Notes: generated by a model not told the origin, from the letters alone. Shown: positions 27,635 to 37,052, counted from the first letter of the stretch. The stretch: 64,000 bases of DNA from Bacteroidia bacterium (GCA_027493955.1 JAOSJT010000001.1:2901131-2965130); one strand, 5' to 3'. Numbers and translations: made by a program.

Positions 27635-28225
27635 TTATTTTTCGGATTGTTCAATGAAAGTTTCCAGCCAGGAGGGCATGACCGCTCCCGGAATTGGCAC
27701 GCGCGCGTGTGGCGTGGACGCAAGACTTTTCACACGTCCATGCGGAACTTCGCGGTGGCAGTCCCAGCACAGCAGGCCCTCACCCGCGGCTGCGGACGTG
27801 GCGGTAACGCTGCGCGACGAGACCTTATGAATCAGATCGCTGTGACAGCGTATGCAGTTTTCCTGCACCACACCGACACCAGCGTCTTTGATTTGAATCA
27901 CCTGCGGTTCCAGACGCAGTGTAAACATCGTTGCATGACGCAATCCGTCACTCGCTTTGAAAGCGTAGGTGCGGACGATGTTGTCATGCGGCACATGACA
28001 GTCGTTGCAGGTCGTCACACGCCCGTGGCTGCCATGTTGCCAGGTGGCGTACTGAGGCGTCATGACATGGCAGTTGACGCATGCCAGCGGATCGTCGGAC
28101 ATGTACGACACCGCATTGCTGATGTAGAGCGTCAGCGCCCCGAGACCGCCGAGCACGCCGAGCAGCAGTATCACGGGCAAACGCCACTGCGGCGGGGGGA
28201 TAAGAAAACGAATGATTCTATTCAT
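27635..28225 (-). CDS. nrfH: cytochrome c nitrite reductase membrane subunit NrfH
   Basis: The 196-residue NapC/NirT-family protein has an N-terminal membrane anchor (about 16-37) and four CxxCH haem sites (49-53, 73-77, 124-128, 153-157). The first is followed by Met (CVNCHVM), the NrfH haem-1 ligand pattern. It takes electrons from menaquinol and passes them to NrfA. The porin gene lies 16 bp upstream and nrfA 21 bp downstream. Confidence 0.95.
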   Translation of the reverse strand: MNRIIRFLIPPPQWRLPVILLLGVLGGLGALTLYISNAVSYMSDDPLACVNCHVMTPQYATWQHGSHGRVTTCNDCHVPHDNIVRTYAFKASDGLRHATMFTLRLEPQVIQIKDAGVGVVQENCIRCHSDLIHKVSSRSVTATSAAAGEGLLCWDCHREVPHGRVKSLASTPHARVPIPGAVMPSWLETFIEQSEK

Positions 28226-28241
28226 GGCTCTCGCCTGTGGT

Positions 28242-29495
28242 TCAGAAATTGACCGTCGTCATAACATAGCCCCATGTGCTGCTCTCTGTCGTCGTTCCGA
28301 TGGCGCGAAGTACGGGGCGGTCGGCATTCGCGCTGAACATGGAGAAGCCTGCCGTCATTCCGACAACTTCCGCCAGTTTCCATTTGGCCGTCACATCTAT
28401 TTCGGTGCCGATGCTGGACGACCACTCCGGATCGCGCGTGGGCAGGGCTTTCACCGGATCGGTGACTGTGCTGAACAGATGCACGTCCACAGCGAAAACG
28501 ACATCCTTTACCGGCACGATGCTCACCTGGCCGATGATATCCATCAGTCCCAGATTGCTTGTGTGTGTCGGAATGTTCGTGAAGTAATCCATAAAGCCGT
28601 AGAATTTGTGATTCGTGCCGTACAGCGTATTGAAGACGCCATAGGTGTCCGTTTTTTCCGGATCGCTGCCGGACAAGCGATCAATACCTGCGCCGATACG
28701 CAATCCCAGCGCATCCGGGAAGCGATAGCCCACCCGTGCACCGATCATATTCGCGGAGATATGATGTTTCTCCTCGTTCTGCACCATGATATGATCGCCG
28801 AACTGCATCGCACCTTCGATCTCGTAATCCAGCATGCCTATATGCCCACCCGCGACGACACCGGCGGTATGCCGGTTCTGCCGGACGAGGGAGCCGGCGG
28901 GAGTATCGAAAAGCCAGAAGGCATTGACGCTGTTCCTGCTTCCTTCCGGCGTCCAGACTCCCCAGAGACCGGTAAGGAAGACGTCGCGCGCATAGTCGAT
29001 ATTGATGGGATTGCGGGCGATGGCCGCACCGATCGCGTCCACCCGTACGTCACCGAGATGCACACGCAGCACGCCGGCGTCGAAGGACTGCCCGAAGTTG
29101 CTCCAGTCGATGCCGCCGAGCAGGCGTTCATTGGCATAGGAGAGCACCTGACGCCCGAGTTTGAAACTGACATAGCCGTCCGCGCAGCCGGTGACTTCGA
29201 CATATCCCTGTCGCAAATCGAACGCCGACGCGCCGATATTCTGGGTGCTTGCGCTCCCTCCAAAGAAGCGGGCGTCCTGCACTTCCACCACGACGTTTAC
29301 GCGATCAGTGATGGTGGCTTTGGCCCCCAGGCGTGCACGAAGCAGATGAAAGGCATCCATGTGTGCATTCTCGAGGAAAATCTTGTCGCTGAATTCGCTC
29401 CGCTCACGAAGCTGTCCGGTAACGGTGATCGTCTGCGCATGCACCAATGTCGTGGTAATGAGCAGCAGAATACCGACAGTGAGAGATCTCAACAT
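28242..29495 (-). CDS. outer-membrane porin-like beta-barrel protein (alginate-export-like)
   Basis: The 417-residue protein has a signal peptide (MLRSLTVGILLLITTTLVHAQ) and a beta-barrel sequence with VTGQLRERSEF, HLLRARLGAKATITDRVNVVVEVQDARFFG and YVSFKLGRQVLSYANERLLGGIDWSNFGQSFDAG, the pattern of the alginate export/porin family. It ends in a phenylalanine (TTVNF), a usual barrel C-terminus. TTGGAGG precedes the ATG, which rules out the longer frame. Its place between the ferredoxin protein and nrfHA suggests it admits nitrite or a related anion, but that is inference from context. Confidence 0.78.
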   Translation of the reverse strand: MLRSLTVGILLLITTTLVHAQTITVTGQLRERSEFSDKIFLENAHMDAFHLLRARLGAKATITDRVNVVVEVQDARFFGGSASTQNIGASAFDLRQGYVEVTGCADGYVSFKLGRQVLSYANERLLGGIDWSNFGQSFDAGVLRVHLGDVRVDAIGAAIARNPINIDYARDVFLTGLWGVWTPEGSRNSVNAFWLFDTPAGSLVRQNRHTAGVVAGGHIGMLDYEIEGAMQFGDHIMVQNEEKHHISANMIGARVGYRFPDALGLRIGAGIDRLSGSDPEKTDTYGVFNTLYGTNHKFYGFMDYFTNIPTHTSNLGLMDIIGQVSIVPVKDVVFAVDVHLFSTVTDPVKALPTRDPEWSSSIGTEIDVTAKWKLAEVVGMTAGFSMFSANADRPVLRAIGTTTESSTWGYVMTTVNF

Positions 29496-29772
29496 ACGGC
29501 CTCCAATTGGTGAGAAATGAAACTCGTGTGTAGGAAAAGAGTCGATCGTGTCGTGCGGAAACGTAGGCAACGGGGAATGGGCCACGGAGAGGAGGCACTC
29601 GCGCGCGGCACGGGCAAGACCGCAGAGCCGTCCCCGGAGTACACCGATCCGCTTCCCGTGCATGAGATGATGCGCGAGGATGAGAACAGACTGTTCTGTT
29701 GGTTACGGACGAAACAGATCGCCCGTATTCGTGCAAGGTGCAAACTGGCTCCTTGACGCGCCTTACGCGTCG

Positions 29773-30894
29773 TTAGGGAGTGGAGGTGCGGTTTCCGTTT
29801 GTTCCGGCGCCGTGTTGCGTGCCATAAGGATAGTCCTCGGGTTCCGCTGGCGCGCTGCCCTGATTGTGCTGATAGATGGGATTGTCTATGTCCTTGATAC
29901 GTCTGGAAAATTCCTGCTCGCTCACATTGCTGTGCCAGTTGCCCGTAAGCATGCCGATGCCGGTTACGAGCATGAACGTGCCTATCACCGCCGCGGCCAC
30001 CCAAAGCGGCTTCCATTCGAAGCGGCTTTTTTTCGACGCTTTGAGCTGCAGGGTGTTTATTACAGGACACACATCCACGCAAGCCATGCAGCTGGTGCAT
30101 TCGTCTGACATGACGACACGCAGACGATCCACCGCGATATTGTTGGGGCAGACCTTGCTGCACTTCGCGCAGTCGATGCAGCTCTCGGCATTGCGGGTAA
30201 TGCGGAAGGGACTTAGCAGTCCGATAAAGCCAAGCAGCGCACCGTATGGACAAAGATAGCGGCACCAGAAATTCCTGATGAACAGTGAGAATAGGACCAG
30301 TAAAGCGATAACTGTGAGCGAAAAGCGCGATATGTCCACAAAAAACAAAAGCATTTTGACATCTGCAACCTTATTGTACGGGCTGTCCAGAAACATGCGC
30401 AGGGACAATGCGTCCATCTGGAAAAACACCACCCAAATCAGGAACAACAGCATGATGTATTTAAGAGAGCGCAACGGATAATCGAGCCATTTCCAGACGC
30501 GGAAATTCCGGCCGAAGATTTTTTTTCCGAATTCGCCGATATTTTCCGACAGCGTTCCGACGGGACAAAACCAGCTGCAGAAGGATTTTTTCAGCAGAAT
30601 GGACATCACCACGATGGCGAGGAGGATAAACAGCCCCGCGGGGTGCACGCCATGGATTTCGCCGCTGAGAAGCAGATACCACAGACTCATCAGCGATGAG
30701 ATCGGGAGGAAGCCCTCAACGCCCGGTGGACGAGTGATCGCGAGAGTAGCGCTCCCTTCGTGCAGGTAAAACCAGAGGATGAACTCCACCCCTATCCAGA
30801 GGCAGAGAGCGAGAAAGGCGAATTGCACCCAGAAACGGATTTGCTGTCCGTTCGTGCTTTGCCGTTTCTCCAGGTGCTTCGTGACGTCGCGCAT
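29773..30894 (-). CDS. NapH/NosR-like membrane protein with 4Fe-4S ferredoxin domain
   Basis: The 373-residue protein has several membrane helices (about 22-45, 85-105, 150-170, 190-215, 300-320). Two CxxxCP motifs (CSWFCPVG, CRYLCPYG) lie on the cytoplasmic side. A ferredoxin pair of 4Fe-4S sites follows (CIDCAKCSKVCP and CTSCMACVDVCP). This is the NapH/CcoG/YccM-type layout that moves electrons between quinol and redox partners. It follows the Rrf2 gene by 39 bp and precedes the porin by about 277 bp. Probable role: electron transfer or maturation in nitrite/NO respiration. It lacks the NosR FMN domain. Confidence 0.85.
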   Translation of the reverse strand: MRDVTKHLEKRQSTNGQQIRFWVQFAFLALCLWIGVEFILWFYLHEGSATLAITRPPGVEGFLPISSLMSLWYLLLSGEIHGVHPAGLFILLAIVVMSILLKKSFCSWFCPVGTLSENIGEFGKKIFGRNFRVWKWLDYPLRSLKYIMLLFLIWVVFFQMDALSLRMFLDSPYNKVADVKMLLFFVDISRFSLTVIALLVLFSLFIRNFWCRYLCPYGALLGFIGLLSPFRITRNAESCIDCAKCSKVCPNNIAVDRLRVVMSDECTSCMACVDVCPVINTLQLKASKKSRFEWKPLWVAAAVIGTFMLVTGIGMLTGNWHSNVSEQEFSRRIKDIDNPIYQHNQGSAPAEPEDYPYGTQHGAGTNGNRTSTP

Positions 30895-30933
30895 AATGTA
30901 GACTTTCTTGTCGATGATATAGGCAAAAAAAAA

Positions 30934-31383
30934 TCAGCTCATTTGGGCGTAGCGGTTGATGACATTGGCGATTTTCTCACGGGACAGGGGAAGCAGGTCC
31001 GCGAGACTGTCGTTGGACAGCATGGCGCGGAAGCGCTCGCGCACTTCGCCCCAGTGGTCATGTACGGGGCAGGGTTTGCCGGTGCCGCAGCCGGGGAAGC
31101 CGAGAATGCAGGTATCGAAAAAATCGAGTCCATCAATGGCACCGACAATATCAATGATGTGGATGTCGGATGCGTCCCGTTGCAGGGTAAATCCCCCGTG
31201 CACACCCTTATAGGAGGTGAGAACGTGTTTTTCGCTCAGCGATTGTAATATTTTCGCCAGAAAATGAACAGGGATATGCAATTCCGAGGCGATTTCCTTG
31301 ATCCCGACGCGCCGGTCGCCGCGCGTGGCGATATAGAGCGTCGCCTGTATTCCGTATTCGCATGCTTTGGAGAAAAATGCCAT
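30934..31383 (-). CDS. Rrf2-family Fe-S transcriptional regulator (NsrR-like)
   Basis: The 149-residue protein has the Rrf2 winged helix (1-80; FFSKACEYGIQATLYIA, VGIKEIASELHIPVHFLAKILQSL, GVHGGFTL). A loop carries three cysteines at 92, 99 and 105, spaced as in cluster-binding Rrf2 regulators such as NsrR and IscR. It heads the operon with the ferredoxin protein, porin and nrfHA, so nitric-oxide or nitrite-linked autoregulation is likely. A good promoter lies upstream. Whether it senses NO, redox or Fe-S status cannot be read from sequence alone. Confidence 0.88.
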   Translation of the reverse strand: MAFFSKACEYGIQATLYIATRGDRRVGIKEIASELHIPVHFLAKILQSLSEKHVLTSYKGVHGGFTLQRDASDIHIIDIVGAIDGLDFFDTCILGFPGCGTGKPCPVHDHWGEVRERFRAMLSNDSLADLLPLSREKIANVINRYAQMS

Positions 31384-31422
31384 ACTTTCAATTGCCGAAT
31401 GTCGAGTCGATTATCTATGATC

Positions 31423-31451
31423 AATGTACACCGTAATCATGCGAAAGTCAA
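31423..31451 (-). promoter_or_regulatory. promoter of the rrf2-nrf operon
   Basis: The minus strand shows -35 TTGACT, a 17-bp spacer and -10 TACATT, 40 bases before the regulator start. The downstream TTGATCATAGATAAT is a candidate operator, but it does not fit the FNR consensus. Confidence 0.6.
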
Positions 31452-31669
31452 GACTCCGGATGGCGCACGCGGGCCAGCGCACCCAGGCCGGCATGTTCAA
31501 GAGGCCGAGCACATTCGGATGTGCTCCGGTGGTCATTCCATGCAGACGTCATCGCACGCATATCAACCACCCGAGACACGCGGCATTCAGGTTTCCGCGA
31601 TCCGGCGTACGAAGCTCCTAATGTTCTCTGCGAATTCTGTTCGCTCGGTGGTCTCTCTGTCCGCACCCT

Positions 31670-32695
31670 TCAAAGCTCTTCATCCACCATGCGAAAAATC
31701 GCGTGATCGAGAGTCAAGGCGAAGACGCGGACGGGGTAGCCGGGTGCGATACGAACACGCATGATGTTGCCGGTCGGAAGGCCCTCGGACGCCCGCACCC
31801 ACGTTGCGCCGCCATCTCGCGAGCGCCATACGCCGGTACCGATGGCCGAAATGTACAGTACGCGTTCATCGTCCGGATATACGGCGATTTCGGAAATCTC
31901 GGAGACCTCATTGAGCCGGCTCCAGTGTTGCCCCGCATCCGTCGAACGGTAGAGCCCACGACCGGTGCCCGTAACCCCGGCATAGATCGTGGCCGGGTCG
32001 GAGGGGCTGAAGGTGATAGCCCGTACACCACTTTGCGTCGGATCCGGTAGCCCCGATTGCACGCCGCTCCAGTTCAATCCGCCATCCGTCGAGCGATGCA
32101 TCGCGTGGAACGCCGCGCTGCCGGCGAAGAGCAAGTGCGGATTCGCCGGGTGCGCGGCAATGACCTGAATACCTTGCTGCGTCAATCGGTGCTCCCAACT
32201 CTTGCCTTCGTCGGAACTGACGAAAATACCGTACGCATGCCCGAGTCCGCAGACGAGTCGCGATGGTGAAGTCCCCGTTTTGAGTACGTGTAACACACCA
32301 CGGTATTTCCAGTCTTCCGGTGTGACTATCGCGGTCCAGAGTTGACCTCTGTTCGAAGAGCGGAAAAGATTGTCCGCACTTTGCCGTCCTCCGAAACCGG
32401 CGTACAGTTCATTTGTGTTGTTCTTGTCCAGAAACAGCGCCGTCACCCTCTCATTGGAGTAGGTCGTCGGAATTCCTTCGGTTATCAGAGACCAGTTGAA
32501 GCCACCGTCCGTCGAAGTGTACAGATTGCCATAGTCGGTTCCGCAGTACATGCGTAGTGAATCCACGGGATCGATTTCGATGGTGTATACGAGCGTGTGG
32601 AGCAGTCCCCTGTTCATCGGTTCCCAGGGTGAAAGCTGCGCGTGCAACGACATGGTTGACAAAAAAAGCAGGATGCCGAGAGCAATGCGTTTCAT
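31670..32695 (-). CDS. exported BNR/Asp-box repeat (sortilin/sialidase-fold) protein
   Basis: The 341-residue product has a signal peptide (MKRIALGILLFLSTMSLHAQ). Repeated Asp-box units STDGGFNW, SSNRGQLW, SSDEGKSW, STDGGLNW, STDAGQHW and SRDGGATW recur about every 45-50 residues. These make a beta-propeller of the Vps10/YCF48 type. No sialidase catalytic residues are obvious, so an enzyme function is not claimed. No T9SS domain is present. It lies 15 bp downstream of the VIT/VWA gene and is probably co-transcribed with it. Confidence 0.83.
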   Translation of the reverse strand: MKRIALGILLFLSTMSLHAQLSPWEPMNRGLLHTLVYTIEIDPVDSLRMYCGTDYGNLYTSTDGGFNWSLITEGIPTTYSNERVTALFLDKNNTNELYAGFGGRQSADNLFRSSNRGQLWTAIVTPEDWKYRGVLHVLKTGTSPSRLVCGLGHAYGIFVSSDEGKSWEHRLTQQGIQVIAAHPANPHLLFAGSAAFHAMHRSTDGGLNWSGVQSGLPDPTQSGVRAITFSPSDPATIYAGVTGTGRGLYRSTDAGQHWSRLNEVSEISEIAVYPDDERVLYISAIGTGVWRSRDGGATWVRASEGLPTGNIMRVRIAPGYPVRVFALTLDHAIFRMVDEEL

Positions 32696-32710
32696 GTTGA
32701 TATCCTCCTT

Positions 32711-34786
32711 TCACCGCAGCAGCGTCATGGAAATACGTGAGGTACCGTGGGCAGAGCTCATGAGACAATAATACAGTCCGGAAGGCAGCGGCCGGCCCAT
32801 GTCATCGCTCCCGTCCCATTCAAGAGTAGTGGTGCCGGGACCGGGACGTCCTTCGTACAGCTTTCTTACCAGGCGACCCTGCTGGTCGTAAATAGTCAGT
32901 CTGACAACCGCTACGGACGCGGCGGCATCGTGCATGGTGAAGCGGATGACGGTCGAAGGATTGAAGGGATTCGGAAAATTCTGATGCAGTGTATATCCGA
33001 CGGGAGTCCTGAGTTCCGCCAAGGCCTCCGTGGAGCTTTCCTTCTGCCGGTACACAAGAAACGCGGTGAAGGGACTCAGTATCATGTACTTCTCGCTGAG
33101 TCGTATGATTTCTTCCCGCATGACGGTGGAATCCGTGACATCCGCGAGCCGCAGCAGCAAATCAGAGATGCGTTTCGACGCCCAGAAACGGGCCACCTGC
33201 AGCGGATCGGTCGTGTCAGGGAAGAGGCGGAGTGTTCGAGGCGGAGAGTATGGCGTGCTGTTACCCGAGCTGCGCAACGATATACCGCACTCTCCTTCCC
33301 CAGCGTCCGTGAACAATCCCGTTGCGCTGACGTGCAGCATGTCTCTGCCAATTTTCCGATAATCCACATATGTTTCCCTCGCAAACGCGGGTAGTGTGAG
33401 CAGATAGTCCCGAAGGCCCTGGCTTCCGAAAGTGAAGGTGATGCGCTGGAGCACATCCTCCAGATTGTCGCCCTGCTCCAACGGCGCATACACGCCATCG
33501 GAAAGCTGTGCTATCGTCTCCAGCACCGCCGAAGGCTGCGACCATGCCGTAAGCGGGAAAAAACGCACTTGTCCGTGCGCGGTTTGCAGCATCCCAAGTA
33601 GTTCGCTGGCTTTGCGAGGGCCGTCAATGGGCAAACCGTCTGAAATGAAAATGCACCGGAGATCGCCGCTAGCACGGAAGGCGGTACCGGCTAATGATCG
33701 CAGCACCTCATCGAAACGGGTAATGCCGCGCGGATTGTATTCCGCCGATAAAAAGTCCTGTGCATACGTGACATTCTCCGCCGTCGCGAACGCCATCGCC
33801 GTGTCTGCGGGAAATGCCGTTAACCTGTCGTTGAAGAGCACGATGCGGAATCTGTCATACGGCCGCAGTGCCGCAAGCAACGTCGTTAACGACGCTCGCA
33901 CGACATCCGCTCGCAAACCGGTCATGGATCCCGAGGCATCCACTGCGAATACGACATCCATTGTGCCGGACGCTGCGACGGGCAAGGTGTCCGGATACCA
34001 GAGCATGAAGAATCCGGTGTCGCTCGCCGTTTCGGTATGCCGGAGAACGTAAAGTGTGTCGGTCCAGTCGCTTACCGTGATTTCTATCCAGAAATCGCTG
34101 TTTTCCAGAATGTCTTCCCCGCCGAAGCTCGCCGTCACATGGGCGTCGGATAATTCCGTATACGCGATACGAGGCAAGCGGCTGTCGGGCGAGATGGTCA
34201 GATCGGCGATGGAGGAGCCCATCTCAATATCCAGAGTGAGTTGCAGCTTCTCTACCGGTGAAGTCTGATAGCCGCTCATATTAACAGGGTAGACGTAGCG
34301 TATTACGCCTCCCTCCTGCACAGGAAGTTGCAGAAAATACTGCAGCTCTATGCGACGCGACTCAGCAGGACCGATATTCGCCAATCGCAGTTGGAAACGA
34401 TTCGCGCCGAGCGTCTGCAGCATCGCCGGATCGGCGTAGGGGGTTTTTGCAAGAGAATCATAGATTTGCTGCGCCACTTCGCGGCGCTTGACGACGAAGG
34501 TCTCGCGCTTGCCGTCTATCCACAGCCAGAGACCATCCACCACCGCGCCCTCAGGAAGCTGGAATACGTACCACGCCTCCACTTCGCGGCTTTGCGTGTT
34601 CAGAAAGGTTTCATCCACGTGCGTGACCGCGAGCAAATCCCTGATGGTAACGGTGGTATTGACGATAGTCTGGCAAAGATTGTAGATCGGCGAGGCTGTG
34701 CCCGCCGCGCGCGCGAAGAGTTTTCCGGCTTCCACCCTTTGCGCGCAGGGCAGCAGCAGGAGCAACAGGAGCAGTATTCTTTTCAC
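32711..34786 (-). CDS. exported VIT and VWA domain protein with T9SS sorting domain
   Basis: About 691 residues from a GTG start with GGAGG four bases upstream; the signal peptide (KRILLLLLLLLPCAQRVEA) begins directly there. A VIT domain (about 30-160) contains VEAWYVFQLPEGAVVDGLWLWIDGK, REVAQQIYDSL and NRFQLRLANIGP. The VWA domain (about 270-440) contains VFAVDASGSMTG. The C-terminal T9SS type A domain has FPNPFNPSTVIRF, LTIYDQQGRLVRKL and PSGLYYCLM. This VIT-VWA order resembles inter-alpha-trypsin inhibitor heavy chains, often metal-dependent adhesion or matrix proteins. The function is inferred only at that level. The BNR gene follows 15 bp downstream. Confidence 0.87.
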   Translation of the reverse strand: MKRILLLLLLLLPCAQRVEAGKLFARAAGTASPIYNLCQTIVNTTVTIRDLLAVTHVDETFLNTQSREVEAWYVFQLPEGAVVDGLWLWIDGKRETFVVKRREVAQQIYDSLAKTPYADPAMLQTLGANRFQLRLANIGPAESRRIELQYFLQLPVQEGGVIRYVYPVNMSGYQTSPVEKLQLTLDIEMGSSIADLTISPDSRLPRIAYTELSDAHVTASFGGEDILENSDFWIEITVSDWTDTLYVLRHTETASDTGFFMLWYPDTLPVAASGTMDVVFAVDASGSMTGLRADVVRASLTTLLAALRPYDRFRIVLFNDRLTAFPADTAMAFATAENVTYAQDFLSAEYNPRGITRFDEVLRSLAGTAFRASGDLRCIFISDGLPIDGPRKASELLGMLQTAHGQVRFFPLTAWSQPSAVLETIAQLSDGVYAPLEQGDNLEDVLQRITFTFGSQGLRDYLLTLPAFARETYVDYRKIGRDMLHVSATGLFTDAGEGECGISLRSSGNSTPYSPPRTLRLFPDTTDPLQVARFWASKRISDLLLRLADVTDSTVMREEIIRLSEKYMILSPFTAFLVYRQKESSTEALAELRTPVGYTLHQNFPNPFNPSTVIRFTMHDAAASVAVVRLTIYDQQGRLVRKLYEGRPGPGTTTLEWDGSDDMGRPLPSGLYYCLMSSAHGTSRISMTLLR

Positions 34787-35124
34787 GAGCCCTCCGAATG
34801 CGATGTTATACAGAGGGATGACACATGAAACAGAGAAACGTTCCTCCGTCAGGGAAAAAAAAATCACGTACCCAAGTACCTGCACGGACGTTCGCTTACG
34901 AAATCTCAACCGTGCGAGGCGCGCATCTCGATAACACCTCAGTCTGTTTGACGAAGGACCGTCCCCGAGCGCGATCATTTCCTGATACGGCAAGATACTG
35001 ATACACATTCTCGTGCGGGTCTTCCAGCGCGTTGCACCCCCGCTTCACTGTGCTCAGTTTTCTGTGTGCGCTCTGTTTATGCCTGGTGTTCCATATATTG
35101 CACCATCATTACCATGGAACGACA
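34787..35124. other. divergent intergenic region with TATATTG box
   Basis: The 338-bp region separates the VIT/VWA gene from the MgtC-like gene. A TATATTG box at 35094-35100 lies 24 bp before the latter's start. Open frames through it continue the flanking genes upstream of their signal or ribosome sites and are not supported. Confidence 0.45.
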
Positions 35125-36432
35125 ATGGACTCGACCGCCTCAATGCTCACGCAGATTCATAGTGCAGCCGGAGCACTGGATCTTTCGGTGCCAGGTCTTT
35201 TTCAGAAAATCGCCATTGCTCTGCTCGTGGGCGCGCTGGTCGGTATCGAGCGCGAGCGCGCCGTGGAAGAGCATCGCCGCTTGTTCGCGGGCATACGCAC
35301 CTACCCATTGATCGGTCTGCTGGGTTGCCTCAGCGCGTTGCTGGGCCATGCTGCCGGTGCATGGATGCTGGGCGTCCTGAGCATCGGATTTATAGCGCTC
35401 GTGGTCAGCTCGTACATGCTGGAAGCGCGGTCGGGATATCATGGAGCGACGAGCGAAGTGGCGGCCATACTGGTATTCGTACTCGGCGCTCTCATTTTTG
35501 AGGAATGGTATGCCGTTTCGATAGCGAGCGGTGTGGTACTGACGCTGTTCCTCTCCATGAAACAACCCTTGCAGCGCCTGATTGCGCGTGTTTCCGAGGA
35601 AGACATTTACGCGACGCTGAAATTCGCGATAATCACCGCTATTGTGCTGCCGGTATTGCCCAACGAGACCATGGGTCCGCTGGATGTGCTGAATCCCCGA
35701 CAGGTCTGGTACATGGTGGTGCTGATCGCCGGCATCAGTTTCGCGGGGTATGTCCTGGTGAAGGTGTTTGGTTCAAAGCGCGGACTGGCGATAACGGGAA
35801 TGATGGGCGGACTCGTCTCGAGCACCGCGGTGACGCTGTCGTTCTCCCAGAAGAGCCGGGAGGTTCCGGATCTCAGCCGGACTTTCGCCTCGGCCATCAT
35901 TCTCGCATGCAGCATCATGTATCCGAGAATTCTTGTCGAAATCGCCGTCGTAAATCAATCTCTGCTCTCTTTCATGTGGCCGTTGCTGAGCATTCTTTTG
36001 GCTTCCGGTATTGCCGCGAGCCTGTTGCTTCTTTTCGGAAAAAAATCAGACACCATCACCGACGTTTCCCTGCAGAATCCCTTCGAATTGACGTCGGCCA
36101 TCAAGTTCGGCCTGATTTTCGCCGTCATCCTGTTCATATCCAAAGCGGCGCAAATCTACCTCGGCGAAAGCGGGGTGTACATGGCGGCCGCACTGGCGGG
36201 GGTGTCCGATGTGGATGCGATTACGCTTTCCATGGCCAATTTGTCACGAAGCGGTGCGGTCGCGGAAAACACTGCGGCGGTTTCCATTCTCATTGCCGTC
36301 GTGGTCAATACTATCGTCAAAGCGGGCATCGCCTGGACTCTGGGCGCCACGGCACTGCGGCGCTTTACGTTGCCGGGTTTCGGTCTCGTGCTGCTTACGG
36401 GCCTCCTCCTTATCGGATGGTTGTTGCTGTGA
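35125..36432 (+). CDS. MgtC/SapB-DUF4010 membrane protein
   Basis: The 435-residue integral membrane protein has an N-terminal MgtC-like part (about 15-140: LLVGALVGIERER, RTYPLIGLLGCLSALLG). A DUF4010 part follows (about 170-400: GLAITGMMGGLVSSTAVTLSFSQKSR, AAALAGVSDVDAITLSMA). About twelve hydrophobic segments are seen. The family is linked to magnesium or phosphate adaptation and membrane-potential control; transport has not been shown for most members. The start follows GGAA by six bases, and a longer frame to 35032 lacks a ribosome site. The response regulator gene begins at or just after its stop. Confidence 0.85.
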   Translation: MDSTASMLTQIHSAAGALDLSVPGLFQKIAIALLVGALVGIERERAVEEHRRLFAGIRTYPLIGLLGCLSALLGHAAGAWMLGVLSIGFIALVVSSYMLEARSGYHGATSEVAAILVFVLGALIFEEWYAVSIASGVVLTLFLSMKQPLQRLIARVSEEDIYATLKFAIITAIVLPVLPNETMGPLDVLNPRQVWYMVVLIAGISFAGYVLVKVFGSKRGLAITGMMGGLVSSTAVTLSFSQKSREVPDLSRTFASAIILACSIMYPRILVEIAVVNQSLLSFMWPLLSILLASGIAASLLLLFGKKSDTITDVSLQNPFELTSAIKFGLIFAVILFISKAAQIYLGESGVYMAAALAGVSDVDAITLSMANLSRSGAVAENTAAVSILIAVVVNTIVKAGIAWTLGATALRRFTLPGFGLVLLTGLLLIGWLLL

Positions 36433-36440
36433 GTGGGTAC

Positions 36441-37052
36441 ATGTATCGGATTGGCGTGGTGGAGGATCATGCCCAATGGCGTCAGGCGCTCACACAGGCG
36501 CTGTGCACGGAAGAGGAATACCAGCTCCGGGCCTTCGGCGACCTGGAGACCTTTCTCGAAGCGTTTCGCATCGCCCCCGATGATCTCGTGATCATGGACA
36601 TTCATCTTCCCGGTGCATCGGGCATCGACGGCGTCCGCGGGATCAAAGCTCTCGCTCCGGAAACGGACGTCATCATGTGTACCGCTTTCGAGGATGACCA
36701 AAACGTCTTCGCATCGCTCAAAGCCGGTGCCTGCGGGTATTTGCTCAAGAGATCGTCACTGGATGAAATTCTGGCCGCCGTGGCGCAGGTCCGCTCCGGC
36801 GGTGCACCGATGACTCCTTCGGTCGCACGACGTGTGCTCGCTTCACTGCACCGACCGTCTTTGCGCGTACCTGCCACGGAACTAACCGGGCGCGAACAGG
36901 AAATTCTCGATTTACTGGGAGAAGGAAAAGCGTACAAAGACATCGCCGCGCAACTCTGTGTGGCGTTGAGCACGGTACAGACGCATGTGAAAAGTATCTA
37001 CAGGAAACTCCATATCACCTGCCGCGCGGAAATCGCCGGGCGCAGCCGGTAA
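36441..37052 (+). CDS. NarL/FixJ-family response regulator
   Basis: The 203-residue protein has a receiver domain (1-120) with acidic pocket VVEDH, phosphorylatable Asp in LVIMDIHLPG (about Asp53), T in MCTAFED and K in YLLKRS. It ends in a LuxR-type HTH (about 140-200, LTGREQEILDLLGEGKAYKDIAAQLCVALSTVQTHVKSIYRKL). A GTG at 36429 overlapping the stop of the MgtC-like gene (GTGA) is an alternative, translationally coupled start. No histidine kinase gene is adjacent. Its proximity suggests it may report on the same condition as the MgtC protein. Confidence 0.9.
   Translation: MYRIGVVEDHAQWRQALTQALCTEEEYQLRAFGDLETFLEAFRIAPDDLVIMDIHLPGASGIDGVRGIKALAPETDVIMCTAFEDDQNVFASLKAGACGYLLKRSSLDEILAAVAQVRSGGAPMTPSVARRVLASLHRPSLRVPATELTGREQEILDLLGEGKAYKDIAAQLCVALSTVQTHVKSIYRKLHITCRAEIAGRSR

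Noticed and set aside
28212-29513. 433-codon plus-strand frame opposite the porin
   Set aside because: No recognised motifs; the minus-strand porin has a signal peptide, ribosome site and barrel ending.
31405-31430. FNR/CRP-type box upstream of the Rrf2 gene
   Set aside because: TTGATCATAGATAAT has only one proper half-site; the second half matches poorly at 4-bp spacing.
35505-37052. 515-codon open frame ending in the response regulator
   Set aside because: Only the last 203 codons show family similarity; the first 300 are out of frame within the MgtC-like gene.
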